Source: Marilutibacter penaei
GTDB taxonomy: Bacteria > Pseudomonadota > Gammaproteobacteria > Xanthomonadales > Xanthomonadaceae
Reading direction: 5' to 3'
NCBI RefSeq assembly: GCF_014145395.1
Contig: NZ_JACHTE010000005.1
Location: 62,001 to 126,000 of the forward strand
DNA length: 64,000 bases
Shown here: piece by piece, positions 35,288-47,454 of the stretch
Layout: the number at the start of each line of letters is the position of its first letter
Position numbering within the stretch: position 1 is the first letter of the stretch
Position numbers and translations under genes: made by a program
Notes under the pieces: model-generated
What the model was told of the DNA's origin: nothing
The model's input: the letters and a program-made list of their open reading frames with translations, nothing else
Databases searched by the model: none

Positions 35288-37273
35288 TCAAGGCGTATCC
35301 AGCCAGAGCTGGTAGTTGCCGCTGCCGGAGTAGGACAGCACCTTCCAGTAGTAGTAACCGGCACTGCCGTTGTAGCTCACCGATTCCTCGCTGGTGGGCG
35401 TGGTCGACGAGGCCACTTTGCTCCAGCCCGAGCCGCTCCAGCGGTACAGCTCCAGGTCGAAGTCGGTGCCGGACGGACCGCGTAGCCAGCCCTTCTGCGC
35501 GCCGGCGGCGGACGGGTAGTAGGTCCCGTTCGGCTGCACCGCCGAGCTGCCGGTGCCGCTGAGCGAACCGCTGTACGTGTCGCATCCGGTGCACGGCTCG
35601 CCCGGGTCCGGGTCCGGATTGCCGCCGCCCTGGTAATTGCCCACCAGGCTCACGCCGGAGAAGCTGCTGTAGGCCTTGATGCGCACGTGCCAGGTCCCTG
35701 CCTGCGGAGAGGCGAAGGTGCAGGTTTCGGCGTTGCCGCTCTTGTACGGCCGGCAGTCATAGCTGCTGTCGGTCGGGGCCGTACCGAACTTCACGTACAG
35801 GTCGGCATCACCGCTGCCGCCGCTGGTGGTGAAGCTCAGGTTGCTCGCCCCCGCCGGCACCACCAGCGTGTAGTTCAGCGAGCTGCCGCTGTTGGCCGAC
35901 AGGCCGGTCTTCGGCACGCCCTTCTCCAGCTCGCCGCCCGGCGTCGGATCGGGATCCGGATCGGGGTCCGGACCGCTGCCGCTGGTCTTGCCCAGTTCGC
36001 CGATGAACGCGAGACCGAGCTTGGAGAAGTTGACGCTGGCGTTCGCCGTTCCGCCCATGCCCTGCAGGGTGTCATTGGGCGTGTGCAGCCTGTTGTTGAA
36101 CGTCGGCTCGAACATCATCGCGGCCGGAAATCCGGCATTCGTCCACGAGGCGTGGTCCGAGCAGCCGTAGCCGCAGGTGTACGTACCGCGCGACAGGCCC
36201 ATCGGCGCCAGGTACTCGTCGAACAGCGCGTTGAGGAACTGCTTCAGGCTGGCATTGGAGTAGTCGGCCACCAGGTTCATCGCAACGCTGGATCCGGCCG
36301 CATAGTTGGTCATGTCCATCTGCAGCACACCGACCACGTCCTGCCCCTGGGCCTTGAACTGCTGGGCGATGGCATTGGAGCCGCGCAGGCCGACTTCCTC
36401 CGCGGCGTAGGCCATGAACTTCACCGTGCGCTTGGGCTTCCAGCCGCTGGCCAGGGCCACGCGGATCACCTCGGTGACGCTGGCGATGCCCGATGCATCG
36501 TCGTCGGCGCCGGGCGCGTTCATGGCATTGCCGCTGCCGCTGTTGGAGATCGAGTCGAGGTGGCCACCGACGACCACGATCTCGTCGGCCAGTTCATTGC
36601 CCTGGACGGTGAGGATGACCGAGGGCTGCGTGGCGCAGTTGCCGCAGCTCTCGAACAGCTCCGCGCTGACGTCGCTTCGGCCGTTGCCCAGTGCCTGCCA
36701 CGTGTCCCGGATCCATAGCGCGGCGTTGCGACCGTGGGTGCTCGAGTAATAGCGGTTGTCGTACTGGGTGGAGAGGTGGCTGATGGTGCCGCGGATGCGC
36801 GTTTCCTGGACCTGCCCAAGCCACGGGTCGACGGTGGCCTGGTTGTCGATGCCGTAGTCGACCAGGAAGGCCTGTTGCGTGGCCCTGAGCGCCTCGCCAT
36901 CGGCCACGAAGGCGACCGCTTCCGCACGGGTGGCAAAGGCGAAATAGCCGCCGCATCGTTTCTCGCGGGCATGGATGCGTTCGCTGATGGCCGGCAGCTG
37001 GTGGGCGCTGACCTGCGAGACCACCAGGGCATTGCCCAGGCTGTCGCGCATGATGTCGGCGTTTGTGGCCTGGTCCTTGAGGCTGTGCACGTGGGTGTCG
37101 CGCGAGGTGACGATGTAGACCGGCGCATGCGGATCCTGCTCGAGGGCCATGCCCAAGGCCACGGCTTCGGCCGGATCATGGGGGTGGTCATGCGACTGGG
37201 CGAGGGCCAGGGCAGGCGTCGCCAGCAGGGTGCCGGCCAGCAGGGCCAGCAACGGACGGTGTGAAGTGTTCAT
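35288..37273 (-). CDS. secreted M28 leucyl-aminopeptidase-type metallopeptidase with two PPC-like C-terminal domains
   Basis: 661 residues. Signal peptide (LLALLAGTLLATPALALA), propeptide, then the M28 catalytic domain with zinc ligands and catalytic Glu: GGHLDSIS, GADDDASG, AEEVGLRGS, MDMTNYA and LHTPNDT. A PDPDPDPDPTPGG linker leads to a pre-peptidase C-terminal domain (about 440-540) and, after a second [10 protein letters not shown] linker, another PPC-like domain to the end. These domains are usually removed after secretion. The 3' 662 bp is nearly identical to the 3' end of the next gene. Confidence 0.95.
   Translation of the reverse strand: MNTSHRPLLALLAGTLLATPALALAQSHDHPHDPAEAVALGMALEQDPHAPVYIVTSRDTHVHSLKDQATNADIMRDSLGNALVVSQVSAHQLPAISERIHAREKRCGGYFAFATRAEAVAFVADGEALRATQQAFLVDYGIDNQATVDPWLGQVQETRIRGTISHLSTQYDNRYYSSTHGRNAALWIRDTWQALGNGRSDVSAELFESCGNCATQPSVILTVQGNELADEIVVVGGHLDSISNSGSGNAMNAPGADDDASGIASVTEVIRVALASGWKPKRTVKFMAYAAEEVGLRGSNAIAQQFKAQGQDVVGVLQMDMTNYAAGSSVAMNLVADYSNASLKQFLNALFDEYLAPMGLSRGTYTCGYGCSDHASWTNAGFPAAMMFEPTFNNRLHTPNDTLQGMGGTANASVNFSKLGLAFIGELGKTSGSGPDPDPDPDPTPGGELEKGVPKTGLSANSGSSLNYTLVVPAGASNLSFTTSGGSGDADLYVKFGTAPTDSSYDCRPYKSGNAETCTFASPQAGTWHVRIKAYSSFSGVSLVGNYQGGGNPDPDPGEPCTGCDTYSGSLSGTGSSAVQPNGTYYPSAAGAQKGWLRGPSGTDFDLELYRWSGSGWSKVASSTTPTSEESVSYNGSAGYYYWKVLSYSGSGNYQLWLDTP
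35292..35953 (-). repeat. duplicated C-terminal-module coding segment, copy 1
   Basis: 662 bp, aligned without gaps to 37471-38132 with 13 substitutions by eye (about 98% identity). Only one amino acid differs (Pro in YYPS here, Gln in the other copy). It encodes both PPC-like domains and the linker between. Confidence 0.9.
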
Positions 37274-37378
37274 GTCTGGAATCCTTTCTTCTCGGCGCCC
37301 CTGGTCCTTCCGCACTCACGTGGAAGCCGCCGATGCATGTGTGTGGACCCGCACGTCAGGGCCGGGGCGAACCCGATA

Positions 37379-37411
37379 CCGGGTGGGTCGGGATCGAACC
37401 GACCCACCCGG
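37379..37411 (-). terminator. 13-bp stem-loop after the M4 peptidase gene
   Basis: CCGGGTGGGTCGG (37379-37391) and its exact complement (37399-37411) enclose a 7-nt loop, about 56 bp past the M4 stop codon and before the M28 gene. No T-run follows, so it may act as an mRNA-stabilising or Rho-linked structure. Confidence 0.6.
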
Positions 37412-37466
37412 CCGGCACGCGCGACCAGGCGCATGCCGACGGCTTCAACGACTGCAGGCGTCGCGC

Positions 37467-40170
<2,704 letters not shown>

Positions 40171-40358
40171 GCACATATTCAAGGGGTGCGCCGCAGGTCC
40201 ATAACTCGATTTGATGACCGCCGCCACCGCGGAGTGACCGGAGGCCACCGGACAGGGTAGGCTTGCGGTGCCGGTCAGGCCTCTTGGCTTCTTCTGGCGG
40301 CGGGCTTGTCCGGACAACAACGGACGGGGCCTCGGGGGCGCCGACAGGGCATGAATGT

Positions 40359-40373
40359 CCACGCATTGCGTGG
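40359..40373. promoter_or_regulatory. inverted repeat upstream of the winged-helix regulator
   Basis: CCACGCA-T-TGCGTGG, perfect 7-bp arms, about 120 bp before the regulator start; possible autoregulatory operator. Confidence 0.3.
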
Positions 40374-40490
40374 ATCCAGTCACGCCGATCGGACAGGGGG
40401 TTCGACGACTTGAATCGTGCGGAGGCACGAGCACACCCTGTCCGTACGGGGACCGGGTGTTCATGACGGGTTTTGATCGGAGCACGCCTG

Positions 40491-43448
40491 GTGACAGTTC
40501 CAGCCTCACCGTCCTGGCCTCCCGGGACGCGCCGCCTGCGGATCGACGATCTGCAGATCGACCTGCATTCGCGCCAGGTCATCCGCCCCGATGCCGAGGT
40601 GGAACTGACCCAGCGCGTCTTCGAGTTGCTGCTGGTGATGCTGGGCGAGCCCGATGTCCTGCATTCCCGTTCGGATCTGTTCAAGCGCCTCTGGCCGGAC
40701 GTGGTGGTCGAGGACGCCAACCTGTCCCAGAGCATCTGGATGCTGCGCAAGGCACTGGGCCCGGAGCGCCGCGGGTGGATCAGGACCGTCGCCAAGAGCG
40801 GCTACATCTTCGAACCGCCCACCGCCATCGAGCCGGTGGACGCGGCGTCGGTCGGGGTGGACTCGTCGGGCGCCGTGCCTTCGCAACATGACGAGGCCGC
40901 GGACGGCAGCCCCCCCGCGGCGCATCCGGACGCTACCGGCGCGGATGCCCCCTCGCCCTCCCGTGAGAGCGCCGGTCCCGGTGCGAATGGAGGCGCCATC
41001 GCTGAAGCGGAGCGTGCTCCCCCAGGATCCGGGGCACGTCCCCCCGGTCCCACCCGTCGCCCGCTGCGTCATCTCGCCTTCGGCGTCGCGGCCGCCCTGC
41101 TGCTGGTGGCGGTCGTCGCGTTCACCCGGTTCCACGCCAGCCACCAGGTCGGCACGGACGACACCCTGCGCGTCGCGCTGATCGAGATCGACGACGAGGA
41201 TGCGCCGCCCGAGAACCGATGGCCGATCACCCTCATGCGTGCCTGGCTGGGCTGGAAGCTGAGCATGATGCCGGACGTCACCCTGCTCAACGAGGCCCAC
41301 CTGGCCACGCATGCGTCGGAAGTGTCGCCGCAGATCGTGATGCTGTCAGGCGGGCGTGTCAGTGGCGAGCCGGACCTGATGTACGTCCGCGCCCGGCTGG
41401 ACGGACGCGGCGGCGCCCGCCAGCTGGAAGTCCGGGGTCCGGCGACCCAGATGCCCACCCTGGTCGACGACCTGTCCCGCCAGGTGACCGATGCGCTGAT
41501 GCCCGGGCGCGCCGGCGAGGCCTGGCCCGCGCTGGGCGTGGACGCGCCGCTCGCCCGGCGGTACGCCGATGCCTACAGCGCGCATCGCCGCCGCGACTTC
41601 GCCCGCAGCCGGCGCGACCTCAAGCGCATCGTGATCGACGCGCCCGATTTCGGCCTGGCCCACTACCAGTTGTCGCTGGCGCTGTCCGGCCTGGGCCACG
41701 CCAACGCCGCGATGGAGCACATGGAGGCCGCGGTCGCTTCGCTGCAACCAATGCCCGCCGACGCGCTGGAGGTACTCGACGCACGGCGCCTGTCCGTCGA
41801 CCCCTCGCAGTCGGAAGCGGCAGCCGCGGCGTTCATCGCATTGGCCGATCGCTATCCCGGCAAGCGCGATTTCGTGTTCGACAAGGCCTGGGCCATGATG
41901 GCGACCGGCCGCGCCGCCGATGCCCGCGAGCTGCTCGTCGGCCCCGGCTGGGAGGACATCCCGATCGGTCCGAGCATCCATCGCGAGAGCCTGCTGGCAC
42001 AGGCCAACCTGATCCTGGCGGAGTTCGACGTCGCCCGGGCCCATGCCGAACGCGCCCTCGCCCTTGCCGAGGAAGCCGGCGACGCCTGGGTGTACGAACA
42101 GGCCGGGGCCCTGATGCAGATCGCGGAGGTCGACTACCTCCAGTTCCCCGGCCGCATGGACCTGGGGGTCTACGACGACATCGCGCAACGCTTCGAACGG
42201 GCCGATGCGCCGGCCGACGTGCTGTACACCCGCTTCCTGGCCGAAACCCGCCGCCCGTCCGGCGAGACGTCCAGCCAGTTGGACGCCCTGCTCGCCACGG
42301 CCCGCGCGGACGGGTACCTCGCGATCGAGATCGAGATCCTGCGCCTGGTCGCCCTGCAGCAGCGCGCCAAGGGGGACTACGCCGCCTACCGGCGCTGGCT
42401 GGACCAGGCGCTCGCCACCGCGCACGAGGCCGGCGACATCACCGCCCGCGACGCCATCGAGACCGATCTCCTCTACGAAACCCTGATGACCGGCGAACTG
42501 GACAAGGCCCAGGAACTGATCGAGCACCTCCGCGACAGCCCGCTACAGGGTGACCTGGCGCATTGGATCAGCCAGATCGATGCCTACCTCGCCTTCACCG
42601 ACGGCCAGTACGACAAGGGCCTCGGCATCCTGGATCGCGACGAGCACAGCGCGCGGAACTCGAGCGAAGGCGAGCTCCCGGCGATCTCCGCGGCGCGCGC
42701 CAACTGCCTCAGGGCCCAGATGCAGATGGCGCAGGGCGACCTGGCGTCGGCGCGCAGCGCGTGGTCGCGATGCAGCGAGCCCAACTTCGCCATCACCCAG
42801 CTCCACGCCCTGCACGGCCTGGCGCTGGCCGACCTCCTGGCCGGCGATCGCGAAGCCGCCGTCGAGAAGGTCGATATCGCGCAGGAACGGGCGATGCAGG
42901 ACCTGTCGCAGGGCCCGGATCGACTCGACCTCCAGGTGCAGCTGGGTTACATGCTGGTGCGCGCGGGCGAGCTCGATGCCGCCGACGCGCTCTATGCCAG
43001 CCTGCTGCCGCAACTCGACGGGGGCGGCTACGACTGGCTCAAGGCGGACGTCGAACTGGGGCTGGCCGAGGTAGCGGCCGCGCGCGGCGAATGGGACGCC
43101 AGCCGCAGGCTGACGGAAGCTGCGCGCCGGGCATTGCCGACCGGTGCCTGGATCGTGGAACGTCGCCTGGCCTTGCTGGAAGTCGTGCAGATGCTGGCCG
43201 CTGGCGAACGCGGCCAGGCCGCCGACCGGCTGACCGCCATGGACGCCGCGGCCCACCGCAAGGGCGACGCGATCGCCCAGCTGGAAGCGCACAGCCTGAT
43301 GTCCCCCGACGCCAGCCTGAAGGGCTGCAACCCGGCGTCGCGCGCGGCGCTGCTGGCCCGGACCGGACTGCGCGGTGCGGGGCTGGGCTGGCTGACGCAA
43401 TCACTGACCAGCGCGGAACACGGGATGGCGCTGGAAGACCACTACTGA
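40491..43448 (+). CDS. membrane-anchored winged-helix (CadC/OmpR-type) regulator with large TPR-like periplasmic domain
   Basis: 985 residues from the GTG at 40491. The N-terminal Trans_reg_C winged helix spans about 10-110: LRIDDLQIDLHSRQVIRP, ELTQRVFELLLVMLGEPDVLHSRSDLFKRLWP and LSQSIWMLRKALG...GWIRTVAKSGYIF. An acidic/Pro-rich linker, then one membrane helix (LAFGVAAALLLVAVVAFTRF, about 200), then about 750 residues of helical TPR-like repeats facing the periplasm. This is ToxR/CadC logic: DNA binding inside, sensing outside. Position beside two secreted peptidases suggests control of them. An upstream in-frame TTG at 40473 exists. Confidence 0.9.
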   Translation: MTVPASPSWPPGTRRLRIDDLQIDLHSRQVIRPDAEVELTQRVFELLLVMLGEPDVLHSRSDLFKRLWPDVVVEDANLSQSIWMLRKALGPERRGWIRTVAKSGYIFEPPTAIEPVDAASVGVDSSGAVPSQHDEAADGSPPAAHPDATGADAPSPSRESAGPGANGGAIAEAERAPPGSGARPPGPTRRPLRHLAFGVAAALLLVAVVAFTRFHASHQVGTDDTLRVALIEIDDEDAPPENRWPITLMRAWLGWKLSMMPDVTLLNEAHLATHASEVSPQIVMLSGGRVSGEPDLMYVRARLDGRGGARQLEVRGPATQMPTLVDDLSRQVTDALMPGRAGEAWPALGVDAPLARRYADAYSAHRRRDFARSRRDLKRIVIDAPDFGLAHYQLSLALSGLGHANAAMEHMEAAVASLQPMPADALEVLDARRLSVDPSQSEAAAAAFIALADRYPGKRDFVFDKAWAMMATGRAADARELLVGPGWEDIPIGPSIHRESLLAQANLILAEFDVARAHAERALALAEEAGDAWVYEQAGALMQIAEVDYLQFPGRMDLGVYDDIAQRFERADAPADVLYTRFLAETRRPSGETSSQLDALLATARADGYLAIEIEILRLVALQQRAKGDYAAYRRWLDQALATAHEAGDITARDAIETDLLYETLMTGELDKAQELIEHLRDSPLQGDLAHWISQIDAYLAFTDGQYDKGLGILDRDEHSARNSSEGELPAISAARANCLRAQMQMAQGDLASARSAWSRCSEPNFAITQLHALHGLALADLLAGDREAAVEKVDIAQERAMQDLSQGPDRLDLQVQLGYMLVRAGELDAADALYASLLPQLDGGGYDWLKADVELGLAEVAAARGEWDASRRLTEAARRALPTGAWIVERRLALLEVVQMLAAGERGQAADRLTAMDAAAHRKGDAIAQLEAHSLMSPDASLKGCNPASRAALLARTGLRGAGLGWLTQSLTSAEHGMALEDHY

Positions 43449-43459
43449 CCGGGGCCGGC

Positions 43460-44017
43460 CTACAGCATGCCGGTTTCGAGCCGGGCGGCCTCGGACATCA
43501 TGTTGCGGTTCCACGGCGGATCGAACACCAGCTCGACGTCGGCTTCGGCGACCGTCGGGATCATTTCCAGCTTGCTGCGGACGTCGTCCACGAGGATGTC
43601 GCCCATCCCGCACGCGGGTGCGGTGAGGGTCATGCGCACCTCGACGCGCCGCGTGCCGTCGCGCGCGTCATCGGCCTTGACGGTGGCCTCGTAGATCAGG
43701 CCGAGGTCCACCACGTTGATCGGGATCTCGGGATCGAAGCAGGTGCGCAGCTGCTTCCAGACCAGCGCCTCGACCGCATCGTCGTCGGCGCCTTCGGGCA
43801 GTTCGAGCGGCGGCGGCGGCTCCTTGCCCAGCGCATCGGCGTCCCGGCCGGCGATGCGGAACAGGTTGCCTTCGATGAATACGGTATAGCTCCCGCCCAG
43901 CGCCTGCGTGATGTAGCCGATGCTGCCGGCGGGCAGCTTGACGTGTTCGCCCTGGGGCACGAGCACGGCCTCGCAGTCGCGTTCGAGACGGACGGGTTCG
44001 CTGGTTCTGGAGTACAT
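43460..44017 (-). CDS. sufT: iron-sulfur cluster assembly protein SufT
   Basis: 185 residues. The N-terminal part (EAVLVPQGEHVKLPAGSIGYITQALGGSYTV) is specific to SufT. The C-terminal DUF59/MIP18 domain has FDPEIPINVVDLGLIYEATV and MTLTAPACGMGDILVDDVRSKL with the conserved Cys. SufT takes part in maturation of Fe-S proteins. The usual suf operon is not adjacent. It converges on the regulator gene with 11 bp between. Confidence 0.94.
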   Translation of the reverse strand: MYSRTSEPVRLERDCEAVLVPQGEHVKLPAGSIGYITQALGGSYTVFIEGNLFRIAGRDADALGKEPPPPLELPEGADDDAVEALVWKQLRTCFDPEIPINVVDLGLIYEATVKADDARDGTRRVEVRMTLTAPACGMGDILVDDVRSKLEMIPTVAEADVELVFDPPWNRNMMSEAARLETGML

Positions 44018-44124
44018 GCGTCGGAAATGGGGATGTAGCCGGGGAAGGCAAGCCCATTCTACCGGCACGTCCATCCGGGAGGCGTGCCCGCTATGCTGTG
44101 CGGCCTTCGCCCGAACCGCCCGAC

Positions 44125-44550
44125 ATGCCGGACCGCGACATCCGCCAACGCCCCGCACGCCCCCGCCCCTCGGCCTGGGCCCTGCTTGTACTCAGCATGG
44201 CGGTGCTCACGGTGATGTGGGTGCTGCTGTCGCTCTACACCGAGGGCACCCATGGCTGGATGGCGATCGTGGCCGCGCTCGACGTGGCCTGGGTGCTGCG
44301 CTTCGGGGGCTGGCGTCCCGGCCCAGGCCGCGCCGTCCTCGCGACCTGCGCCGTTGCACTCGTGGTACTGGCCTCGCAGTGGGGCCTGATCGCGGGCCAC
44401 GTCGGCAGCCAGTTCGGGCTGTCGCCCTGGATGTCGGCCCTCAAGCTCGGCCCCGCGCACGCGTGGTGGCTGGCCCAGGCCGCCAATGGTCCGCTGGACT
44501 GGGCGGGGCTGCTCGCGGGGATCCTGCTCGCCGCCCTCGCGTCGCGCTGA
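44125..44550 (+). CDS. small multi-pass membrane protein of unknown function
   Basis: 141 residues from the ATG at 44125. Three to four hydrophobic segments: AWALLVLSMAVLTVMWVLLSLY, WMAIVAALDVAWVLRFG, VLATCAVALVVLASQWGLIAGHVG and LLAGILLAALA. I recognise no family. A -10-like TATGCT at 44092-44097 fits a transcription start near 44104, which rules out the GTG at 44098 as start. It converges with pntB (16 bp). Confidence 0.75.
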   Translation: MPDRDIRQRPARPRPSAWALLVLSMAVLTVMWVLLSLYTEGTHGWMAIVAALDVAWVLRFGGWRPGPGRAVLATCAVALVVLASQWGLIAGHVGSQFGLSPWMSALKLGPAHAWWLAQAANGPLDWAGLLAGILLAALASR

Positions 44551-44566
44551 GGACGGTACGGCCCGG

Positions 44567-45997
44567 TCAGTGCCCGCCGCCGTCCAGCGCTTTCAGCTCC
44601 GACACCAGCGCGCTGGCCATCTCCGCGCCATCGCCGTACAGCATGCGGGTGTTGTCGGCGAAGAACAGCGCATTCTCGATACCCGCGAAGCCGGTGCCCT
44701 TGCCGCGCTTGATGACGATCGTGTTCTTCGAGTCCACCACGTCGAGGATCGGCATGCCGTAGATGGGACTGGCCGGATCGGTCTTCGCCACCGGGTTCAC
44801 CACGTCGTTGGCACCGATCACCAGCGACACGTCGGTGTTGGCGAACTCGGGGTTGATGTCGTCCATGTCGGCGATCAGGTCGTAGGGCACGCCGGCTTCG
44901 GCCAGCAGCACGTTCATGTGGCCGGGCATGCGGCCGGCCACAGGATGGATCGCGAACTTCACCTTGACCCCGCGCTCGACCAGCTTCTGGGTCAGCTCCC
45001 AGATCTTGTGCTGGGCCTGTGCCACCGCCATGCCGTAGCCGGGCACGATCACCACCCGCTCGGCGTAGGCCATCATCGCGGCCACGTCGCCCGCTTCGAT
45101 CGGCTTCAGGCTGCCCTCGATCGCCTGGGCCTGACCGCTCGCCCCGAAACTCCCGAACAGCACGGTGTGGATCGGGCGGTTCATCGCCTTGGCCATCAGC
45201 TTCGTCAGCAGCATGCCGGCGGCGCCGACCATCATGCCGGCGATGATGAGCGCCTCGTTGCCGAGCACGTAGCCCTCGAAGGCCACCGCGAGCCCGGTGA
45301 ACGCGTTGTAGAGCGAAATCACAACGGGCATGTCCGCCCCGCCGATCGGCAGGGTCATCAGGATGCCCAGCGCAAGCGCGACCACGAAGAACGCGATGAT
45401 CCACTGCGTCGAGAGCGTGGTACCGGCCAACACGCCCAGCACCACCATCGCCAGGGCGACCAGCAGGTTGAAGACCTGCTGCCCCGGGAACACCACACGC
45501 CGGTCGAGGCGACCATCAAGCTTGGCCCACGCGATTACCGAGCCGGACAGCGACACCGCGCCGATCGCCGAGCCGAGCACGGCCAGCACCAGGGTGACCA
45601 CCGGTACGCCGGCATCGGTGGCATGCAGGCCGGCCACCGCGCTGGCGCCGGCCACCAGCCCGCTGTACTTGAGCAGTTCCACCGCGCCGATCGCCGCGGC
45701 GGAACCGCCTCCCATGCCGTTGTAGAGGGCGACCATCTGCGGCATGTCGGTGATCGCCACCTTCTTGCCCGACACCCAGGCCAGCACCGTGCCCAGCACC
45801 AGCGCGGTGACGATCAGGCCGAGGTTGTGGAGGTCCGGCAGCAGGAACGTCGCGCCGGTGGCGATGAGCATGCCCCAGCCCGCCCAGCGGATACCGCTGC
45901 GGGCGGTCCGCGGCGAGGCCATGCGCTGCAGGCCGAGCAGGAACAGCGTCGCCGCAACGAAGTAGCTGGCCGATGCCAGCAGCACCTGCAGCGTCAT
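44567..45997 (-). CDS. pntB: NAD(P) transhydrogenase subunit beta
   Basis: 476 residues. The beta subunit carries membrane helices (about the first 270 residues) and the NADP(H)-binding dIII domain with VIVPGYGMAVAQAQHKIWEL, HPVAGRMPGHMNVLLAEAGVPYD, NDVVNPVA and VIKRGKGTGFAGIENALFF. With the alpha subunits it couples proton influx to NADPH formation. The start overlaps the pntAB stop by 4 nt. Confidence 0.98.
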   Translation of the reverse strand: MTLQVLLASASYFVAATLFLLGLQRMASPRTARSGIRWAGWGMLIATGATFLLPDLHNLGLIVTALVLGTVLAWVSGKKVAITDMPQMVALYNGMGGGSAAAIGAVELLKYSGLVAGASAVAGLHATDAGVPVVTLVLAVLGSAIGAVSLSGSVIAWAKLDGRLDRRVVFPGQQVFNLLVALAMVVLGVLAGTTLSTQWIIAFFVVALALGILMTLPIGGADMPVVISLYNAFTGLAVAFEGYVLGNEALIIAGMMVGAAGMLLTKLMAKAMNRPIHTVLFGSFGASGQAQAIEGSLKPIEAGDVAAMMAYAERVVIVPGYGMAVAQAQHKIWELTQKLVERGVKVKFAIHPVAGRMPGHMNVLLAEAGVPYDLIADMDDINPEFANTDVSLVIGANDVVNPVAKTDPASPIYGMPILDVVDSKNTIVIKRGKGTGFAGIENALFFADNTRMLYGDGAEMASALVSELKALDGGGH

Positions 45998-46290
45998 GCC
46001 TTGCCCCCGTCGCGGCTGCTGCGGAACATCTCGAGCATCCGCTCGGTCACCACGTAGCCACCGGCCGCGTTGCCCGCACCGAGCAGCACCGCGACGAAGC
46101 CGATGGCTTTTTCCAGCGTCGTGTCGGCATGTCCCAACACGACCATCGCGCCGACCAGCACGATGCCGTGGATGAAGTTCGACCCGGACATCAGCGGCGT
46201 GTGCAGGATCACCGGCACCCGCGAAATGATCACGTGCCCGGCGATCGCCGCCAGCATGAAGATGTACAACGCCACGAACCCGTCCGTCAT
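45994..46290 (-). CDS. pntAB: NAD(P) transhydrogenase subunit alpha part 2
   Basis: 98 residues, membrane part of the split alpha subunit. Hydrophobic segments include FVALYIFMLAAIAGHVIIS, FIHGIVLVGAMVVLG and AIGFVAVLLGAGNAAGGYVV, and RVPVILHTPLMSGSNFIHG is the family motif. It is coupled to pntB but separated from pntAA by four genes. A TATGAT -10-like hexamer (minus strand, 46321-46326) upstream suggests its own promoter. Confidence 0.96.
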   Translation of the reverse strand: MTDGFVALYIFMLAAIAGHVIISRVPVILHTPLMSGSNFIHGIVLVGAMVVLGHADTTLEKAIGFVAVLLGAGNAAGGYVVTERMLEMFRSSRDGGKA

Positions 46291-46391
46291 CGTCCTTTCC
46301 CCGTGCGCGAAGCCGTCCGCATCATAACCGGCCCTGAACCCGGCGCGTCCAGTGTCAACCCCGACGGGCGCGGTGCGTTCTTGATGTCGAA

Positions 46392-46412
46392 GGACCGGTA
46401 CCGCGCCGGTCC
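46392..46412. promoter_or_regulatory. inverted repeat upstream of the third ECF sigma gene
   Basis: GGACCGG (46392-46398) and CCGGTCC (46406-46412) with a 7-nt spacer, about 47 bp before the sigma start codon. Confidence 0.3.
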
Positions 46413-46458
46413 CGGAGAGGGACGTGGCCGATCACGGCGTCCGCGCCGGGCAGGACGT

Positions 46459-47046
46459 ATGCTCGACGTGGTGAACATCCAGGCGACTCCCGATGCGTCC
46501 GCGGGTCCGGACGAGGCGCCGTCGGCCACCCCCGTCCCGGCGACGCTCGACGCGTTCCTCGCGTCGGTCGGCACGCGTGCGTTCCGCTTCGCGGAAGTCG
46601 CGCTGCGCCAACGCGAGGACGCGCTGGACGCGGTACAGGACGCCATGATGAAGATGCTGGCCTACGAAGACCGCCCCAACACCGAGTGGACGCCGCTGTT
46701 CTGGAGCATCCTGCGCCGGCGCGTTATCGACCTCCAGCGCCGGCGGACGTTCCGGCTCGGCTGGTTGACCGCGGCGCCGCGCCTCGAGGACGGCAGCGAG
46801 GTCGAATGGGCCGACGATGCACCGGATCCATCGCGTGCACATGATGGCCGGGAGGGCTACGCGCGCCTGTCCCAGGCCCTGGGCGCGCTGCCGCCCCGAC
46901 AGCGCGAAGCGTTCAACCTGCGCGTGCTCGAGGAACTGGACGTGGCGACCACCGCCCGGGTGATGGGCTGCAGCGAAGGTTCGGTCAAGACACACCTGTC
47001 GCGCGCCCGCGAGGCGCTGCAACGGCAACTGGAGGAATGGCGATGA
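46459..47046 (+). CDS. ECF RNA polymerase sigma factor
   Basis: 195 residues. Region 2 is weaker than usual (FAEVALRQREDALDAVQDAMMKMLAYEDRPNTEWTPLFWSILRRRVIDLQRRR). Region 4 is clear: LPPRQREAFNLRVLEELDVATTARVMGCSEGSVKTHLSRAREALQRQL. The following genes encode a short membrane protein of anti-sigma type and a DUF3106 exported protein, a set seen in other beta/gammaproteobacteria. GTG 46471 is an alternative start. It is divergent from pntAB. Confidence 0.9.
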   Translation: MLDVVNIQATPDASAGPDEAPSATPVPATLDAFLASVGTRAFRFAEVALRQREDALDAVQDAMMKMLAYEDRPNTEWTPLFWSILRRRVIDLQRRRTFRLGWLTAAPRLEDGSEVEWADDAPDPSRAHDGREGYARLSQALGALPPRQREAFNLRVLEELDVATTARVMGCSEGSVKTHLSRAREALQRQLEEWR

Positions 47047-47453
47047 GCGCCAGGCACGAAATCCCGCACGACCGTGGCGACGCCGCCTTCGACCAGGCGG
47101 CGCGCGACCTGCACCAGGCATCCCTGGCGCACCTGCAACCGGCGACCGCGACCCGCCTGCGCGCGGCACGGCGTGCAGGGGGCAGGACAGCCACGCACGG
47201 CATCCGGCACTGGGGCCTGGCCGGCGTCGCGGCCGCGGTATGCGCGCTGGCCGTCGGTTGGCTCGCGCTGCCGACCGCGCCGGACGCACCGCCTCAAACC
47301 ACGGCCGGCGCCCCCATGCCGGACAACGCGCTCGCAACGGCACTGGCCGACGCGGAAGCGGAAGCGGCACTCGTCCCGTTCGACGAAGACCCTGATTTCT
47401 ACTTGTGGCTGGCCGCCAACGATGACGTCCGCCCATCGATCCTGGAGCGATGA
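47043..47453 (+). CDS. single-pass membrane protein, probable anti-sigma factor
   Basis: 136 residues. A cytoplasmic N-terminal part (FDQAARDLHQASLAHLQPATATRLRAARR) resembles the N-terminal domain of DUF3619-type proteins, followed by one membrane helix (WGLAGVAAAVCALAVGWLAL) and an acidic periplasmic tail ending in EDPDFYLWLAAND. GGAGG lies 7 nt before the ATG at 47043, which overlaps the sigma stop. Position and topology suggest it restrains the sigma factor. Confidence 0.75.
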   Translation: MSARHEIPHDRGDAAFDQAARDLHQASLAHLQPATATRLRAARRAGGRTATHGIRHWGLAGVAAAVCALAVGWLALPTAPDAPPQTTAGAPMPDNALATALADAEAEAALVPFDEDPDFYLWLAANDDVRPSILER

Positions 47454-47454
47454 C

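Noticed and set aside
46321-46358. TTGACA (46353-46358) with TATGAT (46321-46326) as a full sigma70 promoter of pntAB
   Set aside because: The hexamers are 26 nt apart, too far for one promoter; only the -10-like element is noted.
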